Shown here: positions 55,452 through 64,000 of the stretch, in pieces
How the letters are laid out: the number at the start of each line of letters is the position of its first letter
Position numbering within the stretch: the stretch's first letter is position 1
Source of the DNA: Humulus lupulus
Taxonomy: Eukaryota; Streptophyta; Magnoliopsida; Rosales; Cannabaceae
Assembly (NCBI RefSeq): GCF_963169125.1
Contig: NC_084793.1
Location: 216,592,652-216,656,651, forward strand
Length of the DNA stretch: 64,000 nt
Direction: 5' to 3'
The notes under the pieces: generated by a model
The model's database searches: none
Seen by the model: the letters and a program-made list of their open reading frames with translations, nothing else
Told to the model about the DNA's origin: nothing
Program-made: the position numbers and the translations under genes

Positions 55452-58400
55452 GGTCTAGGTTTAAGGGTTCCTGAAGACTGGCTGGACATGTACAATTACC
55501 GCTAAAGACAAGCTCGACTCAAGGTTTTGTAATTGAATTCATGAGATTATATGCTTAAGTGCTTGAATGAAATATGAATGCATTGATTTGTTTGGTTAAT
55601 AGGGCGCATGAGATTCTTATAGGGCCTGGCCCTTGACTGCTGTGTGATGTTATTGATGTATACTGATTAGCATTGCTATTGTATGTGTATGAATACGTGG
55701 ATAATGGTTTGTGTATTGATGGTAGGTGGTAAATTGTTTAAATTGAACTTATATTTTTATACATGTTTATTGGTATACGAAAAGCATGGTAAGTGTGAAT
55801 GTACCTGGTAGCAATGAAATTTGATAACTAAATGCATAGTACTGTAGATTGGTGTTTATTATGCTGTATGTGTGCATGATTATTGTGGTTGTTTGGTCTT
55901 GGTCGTGGGATGGTTCTGGGTATGAGCGTCAGAGCTGAGGGGTTTAGTCGGTGATGGCGGATGAATTCAGATTGTTGTACTCATAATGGTTAAGTGGACC
56001 TGGTAATGTTATAGTGGGGATTGCAGATGATAGCAAGGATTGGAATCCTCCATCTTCCCCTGAATGTTGCAGCAGATGTTTGCTGATTTGTGAGAAAGGT
56101 TGTTAGGTCTGATTGAGGGAATTAGATTGGTGAAACAACGGGTTTTGCTGGGGAAAATAGCTGCTTTGTATACCTTGATGGTAAGGGCACCAGTGTTGGT
56201 TTAACCTGAGGGTGAAGATAGATTGGAATTATTATATGGAAGGCTTTAGAAGCATTATCCTCTAGTTTTGAGAAAGATTTGGGTATGTTCGATGATTGAT
56301 TAGTGGATGGGCATAGTTAATCCTATCATTGATTATATGAAGATGATAGGTCATGATAGAGTGGTTGTGTTAAGCAGTTGTGGCGGAGGGATGCCCGGAA
56401 ATGGTAACCCAGACTCGAAGTGTTGGCATGATGGGTTGGGAGGAACTCGGACAGTGATTTGATAGAAGAGGTTACTATGAAGTAGTTGGAGCTACGGGGA
56501 CTAATGAGTTTATGAATGTGGTTTAGAATGGTAAGACAACAACAGAGTATGTCAACAAGTTTGGTGAGCCAGTCGATCTGCTTTGGAAGTTGATACTAGC
56601 GGATATAGAAATGATGATTCATTTAAGGATTTAACTATGGGATGGCCCAGAGCATCAGGGTCGCTCCAGTTCACGGGATGTTTATCTATGCTTGGGCAAC
56701 ACGGAGGACCATGTTATTTAAGATATAAGGAATGATGTATTGAGCGTGAATGCAATAGGGCAAGAAATGAATATGACGGTATTTGCATTTGTGGGATGTA
56801 GTAAGGATAGATGCTCATTAATCAAAACAGAAAGACCCCTGATAGTTCTATGGCTCCTGGTTTTGACAGAAAGGGGTCTAGTTTACAAGACAGCAGTCAG
56901 GGCAGTATTGAGATCTAATGAAGTTATTTAATATGCACCGGAAGAAAGAGATGCCATATGGAAGGATGCTAGGTAGGGATACGTTATCTACATGGAATGG
57001 TTTAGTACATCGGGTCAGACTTAGGATTGCTCAGGATTAAAGAATGGAAGATTGGTATCCCTTGCTACATTTGAAGCCCGAGGCTAGTTCCGCGGAGGTG
57101 ACCAGTCGACTTGATAGTTCACATTTTTGGTTATATAACAAGCGGAAAGAGGTCAGTATTGCGTATCTCTCAGGAAAGGTTCAGATGTGAAGTTTATGTC
57201 TCAAGGCTATTGTATGAGGGGCTTGAGATAGTAGTTCTTGTTGGGGATGAATTAGGAACTTCTAAAAGAGGAACTGGAATGTAACTAATAAAGAGGTTCG
57301 AAGTGAAAGTAATTGAGCTTGTCATATGAGAGCCTTGTTATGAGCCTAAGTAAGAGCTAATTTGTTAAGAGACAACCATGGATTGCGAGGGACATCACTT
57401 GAAGTATATAAGTTGGACTGAATGGAAATTGAAGTGGTCGGTAGGGATTCAAATGAGTATTTAAGGAGTTGTTGGGTATGCTTCAGGATTCAACTATGGA
57501 CAGATTTGGTATCAAGGACATTATGAAGAATGGTATTAGTTTGGCAGAAAGAATTACTGGTTCAGTTGAAGAAGTATCTGGCTTAGGGGTGGTTTAGACG
57601 GAGCATCGTATTGTGGGATTCGTTGACATCGCATGTTAAGGATGAAGAGTTTAAATGCCCGGTTACAAGACAGGACAATGTCTTCTGGAATTGATCTTCG
57701 ATCTGGTTATTACCATCTGAGGATCAAGGAAATAGGCATTTCAGGAATTTGTACTTGTACCCAGTGGGGTGTGATGGATTATTAGTAAAGGTTCTTAGTT
57801 GATTTAAACTTCAAAAACACAGGTAAGTTCGACATGCAGAGAGTACAGGAATGATATGAACAAGTCACATCCAGGTTCATTAAGGATGTGTTAGACTACT
57901 CCCCAGTTAGAAGAGGAATGCAAACGACTACTATATTGGTGATGTTAAGACTGAAGAACCAGGATCATAGGTAAGGCTCCAGAAGGTGTCAGTTTCGATC
58001 TCGCCAAGGGTATTCAAGGTCACGCTACAAGAAGCGAAGGGATCAGGTATGAAGAGATTTATTCAGAAGCCACAAAAAAGTTACTGAAGAACGTTTGAGG
58101 GATAAGAAGCACAATGAGACCAGTGGACATGTCATCTACTACTTGAAGTATCTTTGAAGACAACTACACTAGAGATTGAAATGACAGAAGAACCTAAGGG
58201 TAGACTGAATGGGTGATTTTGTATCAGATTTTCAGAAGACAGAATGAGGATTGGTTAGCACTCTATGATATAGGAATTTGTATGTAATGAGTTGATACCG
58301 AAGGGTAATACGAAGGACCTTATTTTTGTGAAGACATGAAACTGTAAGCGATGCGTCGAAGTCTGAGACGCGCCCAGATATAGACTGAATGGATGATGGT

Positions 58401-58529
58401 TTGAGCCTAGCAGTAGTTGAAAGAATGGGAACATGGTCGGTATACAGGGAATATTGAGTTGATGGTGAATGCCTAGTGTAAGGGATTTGAGCGCTTGGTC
58501 GTTTGTAGAGGAATAACCCTGAGACCAGG
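55452..58529 (+). pseudogene. Element E gag and pol remnants
   Basis: Heavily mutated. Gag region about 56040-56930 is recognisable mainly by layout against element D (tracts such as GAAGCATTATCCTCTAG and GGTAACCCAGACTCG). RT is visible near 57684-57728, where SGIDLRSGYYHLRIK is readable, the conserved GIDLRSGYHQ motif, followed by 'acccagtggggtgtg'. Other pieces are below recognition. The small frame at 56740-56931 is within the decayed gag end. Confidence 0.6.
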
Positions 58530-59261
58530 TCGAGCGACCCAAATTTTCTAATAAGGCTTAGGGCCTTGATTAGTGTGCCTGGAGGGCAATAAGTGATTTA
58601 TTTTCTTAATGTGTGAATTTAATGAATATGTGATTAGAAATGCATGTTTAGGTGAATTAAATATGCATGTGGGCCCCGTTTGGTTATTAGGGGCATGTTC
58701 GTAATTTTAGCCCGTTGAGGTCATAAATGTGTTAAATGTGAATATTGTGATATATTTGTGATATATCTGTGTTGCACGATCTGAGACCGTCCTAGGGAGC
58801 AGTTTAGCTAGAAAGTCACAACAGGGTCTAATACCCGAGTCGAGGGGTATTTTAGGCATTGGACGTTTTACTGGGTTTTCGGGTTATGAAAATAAATATT
58901 TGGAGATATATTTGAAGTTAGAGCTTTTAGGAGGGAATATTGGGGAAATTTACAATTTTGCCCTCGGGGACGCTTTTGGTACCCCGAGCCTTTGAGGTAA
59001 CCTTAGAAACTTAAGTTAAATAAAACAAAACCAAGGAAGCTTTCAAAACTTTGTGAACCGACCCAAGTCACCCTCTTTTTTCTCTCATTTTTCTCTAAGT
59101 CATACCAAGGAGAACTTTGAAGATCAAGCTAGGAATTGGAGCTCTAAAACTTGGAGATTGTTCAGTATCAATTTGTGGATTCAAGCAGAGATAAGGGTTC
59201 AGCGAGGCTCAGACTAGGGGATGTGCTCGGGACATCGGTGCTTGGAAAGCTCGGGACACAG

Positions 59262-59737
59262 GTAAGAAAATTGTTGTACCCGTAGAGCAGGGCGAGGCCC
59301 TATAGTTGTGTTGCAGGGCACAACCCTATATGATTGTGTTGCAGGGCATAGCCCCATTGATTGTGCTTATACATGTTTAAGTATTTATTTAATTATGCTA
59401 TATGTGCATATATGTGAATGAACGGCAAGAGTCGGGAACGACGAGGGTCGAGAATGGCAAAGGTCAGGAACGGCGAAGGCCGAGTACGGCAAGGGGCCAA
59501 GAGCAGCGTTTAGCATGGGGAGTGCGAGTTTCCAGGGAGAGACCCTATAGGATACCTGGGATATCCTCACGGTGTAGACCGTGAACCTAGGTCCTGGTAA
59601 AGTGCCTAGGACGGCATGGCCGTATGTGTTTAGCCCATTGGTGGTTTATTTGTATGCTGAATGATAGAAATGCATATGTTATCTGCTTGTCTGACTTTTC
59701 TTACTGGGCTTCGGCTCACGGGTGCTCTATGGTGCAG
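59262..59737 (+). other. Putative leader intron in solo LTR F
   Basis: Donor GACACAG|GTAAGAAAAT at 59262, acceptor TATGGTGCAG|GTAAGGGC ending at 59737; 476 bp. Confidence 0.45.
59428..59505. repeat. Short tandem repeat in LTR F
   Basis: About four units of roughly 18-20 bp of the form AGTCGGGAACGACGAGGGTC / AGAATGGCAAAGGTC / AGGAACGGCGAAGGCC / AGTACGGCAAGGGGCC. Confidence 0.75.
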
Positions 59738-60092
59738 GTAAGGGCAAGGGATAAGTCGACCAACCATGAGTACGGAGAGCATGAAGTGCCGCGTACATGT
59801 TCTGCCTACCTGGCTACCATGGCCAGGGGTGTTTTTGGGAGATGATTGTACTAAACCTAAAGTTTGTCGTTTAGTCGGATTTAGTTATATTTTTTAGTTG
59901 TAAATATTTCTAAACAGTATTTTGGGATCCCAACTGTTAAAGGCTTTATGATCTTCAATGAATGGAATTATTTTCAACGTATAGGACTCTGTTTATGGTT
60001 TAATTACACCTTTGACTTAAAACCTCGATTAGTGAGTTAATTGCACGTTTTAAACTCACTTAGTAACAGCTCTAAGGAAGTAGGGCATTACA

Positions 60093-61496
60093 CCAGGATC
60101 CAGTGAGACTTAATGGGTGATTCATGTTAGAAACCCTTGACTATACAAGGGAGAATTAATTTGGAAGCTGATCTCTTATTTGGGAAGATTTGTGTTAGTT
60201 GGGTAGGACGCCATGGATTAAAATAAGGTCAAATAAGGTAATGATTGAGATTGATTGAGCACCTGTGATTGGTTGTGGATCGATATATATCCCTATGGAC
60301 AATGAAATTCAAAAAGAGAATCTTGTGGGAATGGTTAAGAATCCGACCATCGTAGCATGAACTAAGGGATGAAGATCGGATGAGTGATCTAATGGAACTT
60401 GGTGTTGGGATGGAGATCCTAAATGGACATTGTACTACCTCCTTAAGCATATGATAGTCAGGGAGCTTAAGTGGATAACAAGATCTGATATTCGTATACT
60501 GGGAGGTAAAAAGGTATAGTGATGAACCGTAGGAATGGACTACACTAGACTCCGAGTAAGATGATTGGATATGAAAGGTTGCAACTCAACAGAATGAGTT
60601 AACACACTTGGGATCGTATGAATGGTTGACGTGGCATGGTAATTGACAGTGTTGGGTTGAGGCCCTTAAATTTTCCAAGTTCTGGAAAGGAAATAGAGAA
60701 CAAAGGGAGTAAGGTTGGAACCTAGAATTATGGACTGTCTACGGATAGAATGGCAACCCAAAGAATTAGTGGTTATTTTATTGAATTATGCATTGAAGGC
60801 AACCCTTGATGGAACTGTCACAGTGATGAATGCGGGATTACGGCTAAGGTGACACGACATAAGATATGGTAAAATAGAAAGTAAGAAGTGCTGGTTCTAA
60901 GTAAGGAAATAAAAGGCAATGAGTGTCATGGTTCAGTATTGGTTTGGGGGAAACCAATGAAGTTGTTGGAATTATTAAGGCAGAAGGATCTGCCTACCTG
61001 AAAGGACAGAAGAGTTCGCAAGATTCAAGTATCGGAACACGAAAATTCCAGAACGAGAGACTTGTAATTCTCCAAGCATTGCACACAAGGAAGAGTATGA
61101 TACCTTGAGAAAGAAAGAATGACTTTTGGATTTCTGAATTGAGAAGGATCCCAAGATCGTACCAAGGATTAGGTCAAGGGCATACCAGTTTGCCTTCACC
61201 TGGTATGGGTGGTGGTTTATGGATAGTATTGATGTCAATGACAAGACAGGAAAATGACCGCTGATGAGATAAGCCGACCTTGGGGTTTCAGTAGAATTAT
61301 TGAGTAAGGAAAGGTTAATAAGATTATAGTTATAAAATAAGATCTTATGGAACAAGATTGTCACTCTGGTAAGAGTGTTATTGCAGGGTTAAAGGTAAAG
61401 AATTGGAGTCTAGAGTTATAGTCAGAGGTATGAGATTTCTTACCTGATGTGTTTGAGTAAATTTCGAGGACGAAATTATTATAAGGAAGGGATAGT
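60093..61496 (+). pseudogene. Element E pol remnant, 3' part
   Basis: Continuation of the decayed internal region after solo LTR F. No integrase motif can be named with confidence. The end carries ATTTCGAGGACGAAATTA (about 61459-61476), the usual close of chromovirus pol, then a purine-rich AAGGAAGGGATAG before the LTR. The frame at 60975-61364 on the minus strand is a shadow. Confidence 0.5.
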
Positions 61497-63468
61497 TGTA
61501 ACGACCCAAAAATTACTAATATAGCTTAAGGGCCTTGATTAGTGTGCCGGGAGGACATAATTGGTAATTATGTGAATATATGATTGAATGCATGATTATA
61601 TGACTACGAGGAAATGATTAAGTGCATGTTAATGAGTATTAAAGGGAAAAGAAGGGCAAAAGCTTGGGTATTTGATTGGGATTTCTGAGCTAAGGTGAAG
61701 GGCTGCAGAATTTCTGTTGAGAACTAGATTGGTTCTGGCTTGGGCAAAGCTGAAGGGAAGGCTTGTGGATTTAAGGCTAGCCAACCAAAGAATCCAGTTG
61801 AGGAATTTGGAGAAATCAGCCATTTTTTGAGGTAAGGAGTCAAGCCTTTAAGTTTGTTGAGTTTAGTTGAGTTTAATTCCTGAGTTCTTACCTTGGTTTT
61901 TATGGTGTTCTCGGTTTTGGGGAAAATAGGTTTGATTTTTGGTGGTTGCTGGAGGGAAAGGAAGAATTGGTGGCTGTTAGGGACAATCCAGAGGCTAGGG
62001 TCGGAATCATCCAACTGAGGTAACCATTTTTGGCCCTTATTTGTTTTGAGTTTTCTGTTTTAGATGGTGTTCTTGAGTTCAGAGTTCAAGTTTGATTTTT
62101 GTGTTTGTTGAAGTTGTTAGGCAAGGTTTGGTGTTATGTGGGTATTTTGGTTGAGCTATAGTGTATTGTAGGTTCAATTTTGAGTTTAGTTGAGGTTTGG
62201 AGTGGATTTTTGGAGCTTTGGCTCGGGGAGGTTCGGAGAAAGAAAACCTCGAAATTTTCATTTCTAGTACTAGCACTGTAGCGCTAGGTTGGGAGTGCTA
62301 CATCGTTAGGCTGTGTTTTCTGGGGGTTTTGGGTTTCTGGCTTTAGCGCTGTAGCACCTACCTTGTAGAGCTGTAGCGCTCCTCAACCTCCTGAAATTGA
62401 TTTTTGGGTATTTTCTTAGGGTTTTCACTTGGGGGCTCGAGGGACCGGTTCACCACCTCGTTTGGTGGAACTTGGGATCCCGAGAGCATGAGTGTGGTCC
62501 CGGAATTGTCCATTGGAGTTCAAACTCATCAAAGTACCATTTATGGATTGTGACTAGGTTTATCGCCAAGCCTCGGAGCTAAGGGTCGTGCTCAGAATTG
62601 TTTCACTTTCTCCGCTCGGAAATTAAAGGTAAGAAAACTGCACCCAGTTGTGTGATTATGTTGGGACTAAGAGTTCCCTATGTTTGTATGTAATGTTTTA
62701 TGATGGTATTATTCCATGTGAACATGAAATAAACGGCCTAAGAGTGCCAGAATTAATATTGGTGCACAAGGACGCGGCTCGGCCACTGGTAGCTGAGGTT
62801 AATAAAATAATCACTAAGCTCAGCCTAAGTGAGCCGGAGTCAGTGGGTTAAACAGAGGGTGCGGCATAAGGGCGTCAACCCTGGATATTGTATGTTATGT
62901 TTATTGATGTTAATCTGATGATCATGGCATGTTTATTACCCAGATGGTTAATTATTGGTCTGTTGACTAATATCACTGATCATGTGAACGTTGTGGTCTA
63001 TTGAGTGTTTGATTAATGATCTGTGAGTTATCTGATTACTATTATTGATTATGCTCTGTATTATAGTTTTCTTGTTGGGCCTCAGCTCACGGGTGCTACA
63101 TGGTGCAGGTAAAGGCATGGGTTTGATGGTTCAACCATGAGTTCGAGAGCTCTGGGGGTGAGGTGTACATTGTCAAATGCTCGGCCGCCACGGTCAAGGG
63201 ATTGTACAGGGACAGAAACCTAAAATGTATATTTTGCCATTAGAGTGTCCTTGTTTGTTTATAACTTCTAGAATTTTTATAAATATGTCCTTTAAACCCT
63301 GTTTTGGGATCCCATGTACTAAAGAAAATTATCTGTTTATGACCAAAATCTTTTAAACCTAACCTGTTTATGACTATAGGATCACATTTTCATTTGAAAG
63401 ACATGATTTTCAAGTCCTGCACTACTTTAAACACACAGTGCAACGGTCTTGGTTATCCAGGCATTACA
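61497..63468 (+). repeat. Element E 3' LTR with internal deletion
   Basis: Starts TGTAACGACCC, ends GGCATTACA, 1972 bp. Relative to the 5' LTR, about 510 bp (roughly 53115-53627) are missing at position 61640; a short segment (GGATTTAAGGCTAGCCAACC at about 61768) is present only here. The deletion removes most of U3. Confidence 0.88.
62629..63108 (+). other. Putative leader intron in LTR E (3' copy)
   Basis: Donor TTAAAG|GTAAGAAAAC at 62629, acceptor CATGGTGCAG|GTAAAGGC ending at 63108; 480 bp, same length as in the 5' LTR. Confidence 0.45.
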
Positions 63469-63473
63469 AGTAG

Positions 63474-63635
63474 TTTCTACGAGAAGGGTCCGATCATTTC
63501 CAGTGATAGTGGATGGCAGAGAGTTGTGAGTTGACTTGATAGAGTTGGTTATGACCGACTTTGACATGATCTTGGGTATGAACTATTAGGAACGAGTTTC
63601 CTAATACGCCGTAGAATGGTAGTATGTAGGCCTAG
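63474..63635 (+). pseudogene. Element D protease, right part
   Basis: Resumes with codons for STRRVRSFPVIVDGREL, one stop (TGA), then LIELVMTDFDMILGMNY after a frame change; FDVILGMDWL is the conserved end of gypsy protease. Cut at 63636 by a Copia LTR. Confidence 0.8.
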
Positions 63636-64000
63636 TGTACTACAAAAAATTTGTAACATATTTAAACTACTTTTAAATATGCGAATCCATTAATATACAT
63701 ACATTAATCATAAGCAAGATATGGATAGAAATCATACTTCTTGAAGCCTATCAAGCGTCCTTGCTATCTTTTCATAATAAGAATGATCTTCCTATCCAAG
63801 CTGCTCTCAGGTACTCACACCAAGATCTTCCACAGCATTCTCTACACCTCAAGAAGTGTGTGGGCACTTAGAGAATAAAGGATGGTTAATTTATGAGTCT
63901 ACTTGATGTACTCAACACATGAGATCAAGAGAATAGGTCTGAGATTGACTCTTTATCTTTTTTAGGGAGAGAAAGAAAAGTAACGTTCTTTTTTTATTCA
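63636..64000 (-). mobile_element. Copia-type LTR, 3' end, minus strand
   Basis: The reverse complement ends ...TTTTGTAGTACA at 63636 and has the same block order as 1900-2320 and 11840-12190 ('gtgcccacac..cttgaggtgtagag', 'ggtgtgagtacctgagag', 'gataggcttcaagaag'). It continues beyond the window edge. Confidence 0.5.

Larger units (their letters stand above)
58530..60092 (+). mobile_element. Solo gypsy LTR F, TSD CCAGG
   Basis: Starts TCGAGCGACCC (TGTAGCGACCC with changed second and third bases), ends GGGCATTACA. CCAGG at 58525-58529 and 60093-60097. 1563 bp. It interrupts element E pol, so it is the youngest layer here. Contains the donor/acceptor pair and a 'gagtcgggaacgacgagg' repeat region near 59428-59505. 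Confidence 0.9.
52969..63468 (+). mobile_element. Element E: gypsy element with both LTRs, TSD AGTAG
   Basis: 5' LTR 52969-55436, primer site 55440-55451, decayed internal region, purine-rich end, 3' LTR 61497-63468. AGTAG at 52964-52968 and 63469-63473. Inserted in element D protease: the protease strand before and after fits together. 10.5 kb including solo LTR F. Coding capacity is lost. Confidence 0.93.
48587..63635 (+). mobile_element. Element D: gypsy (chromovirus) element split by element E
   Basis: 5' LTR 48587-51100, altered tRNA-Met primer site, gag and protease to 52968, then element E (52969-63468), then protease again from 63474 to about 63630. It is then cut by a Copia LTR at 63636. 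Left flank is GACAC; its partner is not in the window. RT onwards is absent. Confidence 0.8.

Noticed and set aside
1..64000. tRNA, rRNA, microRNA hairpins or CRISPR arrays
   Set aside because: None seen. The tRNA-like matches are primer-binding sites (12-20 bases) next to LTRs, and the spaced repeats are minisatellites in retroelements.

Overview
The window looks like repeat-rich, intergenic nuclear DNA of a dicot plant. It is AT-rich, canonical GT-AG introns interrupt plant-type exons, and almost every base can be placed in a nested stack of plant transposable elements. I see no intact cellular gene, no rRNA, tRNA or CRISPR, and nothing bacterial. The LTR families suggest the Rosales, perhaps Cannabaceae, but I cannot verify that without a search.

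Layout. (1) 1-1821: 3' part of a Ty3/gypsy LTR with two tandem-repeat blocks. (2) 1822-12190: Copia LTR pieces; the second is split by a Tat-lineage gypsy element (Tat1, 3130-11333), whose gag is split by a solo LTR (A, 5954-7940, TSD ATAGG). (3) 12978-15162: minus-strand Copia fragment with a reverse transcriptase remnant. (4) 15163-43736: a second Tat element (Tat2) with LTR, gag, protease, RT, RNase H and integrase remnants. Its RNase H is split by a 7.7-kb non-autonomous CACTA transposon (20559-28283, TSD ACA). Its integrase is split by a minus-strand, tRNA-Asp-primed gag-only LTR element (29060-36771), which itself holds a minus-strand solo LTR (B, 33987-36195, TSD AATAA). That element abuts a truncated chromovirus-type gypsy element (C, 36772 to about 42786). 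(5) 43737-48586: a minus-strand LTR with a 20-bp minisatellite, then degenerate minus-strand retroelement gag-like sequence. (6) 48587-63635: gypsy element D, whose protease is split by element E (52969-63468, TSD AGTAG), which contains solo LTR F (58530-60092, TSD CCAGG). (7) 63636-64000: minus-strand Copia LTR.

The most biologically interesting object is the CACTA transposon. It carries pieces of three unrelated plant genes with introns still in place: a probable fibrillin/PAP first exon, eight consecutive exons of a plastidial (AMY3-type) alpha-amylase, and the first exon of a dienelactone-hydrolase-family gene. The eight amylase exons join without a stop or frame break and keep all three catalytic acids, but the 5' and 3' exons are missing.

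A second pattern recurs across the unrelated-looking gypsy LTRs. Each has a donor-like AG|GTAAG followed, usually 465-533 bp later (714 bp in D), by a conserved acceptor-like block ending GCAG|GTAAG and a conserved downstream ATG. This looks like a conserved leader intron or RNA element inside the LTR. Many of the LTRs also carry their own family-specific short palindromic words.

Insertion order can be read from the nesting: Copia before Tat1 before A; Tat2 before CACTA and before the minus gag-only element, which precedes B; D before E before F. All boundaries were read by eye; no alignments or database searches were run.
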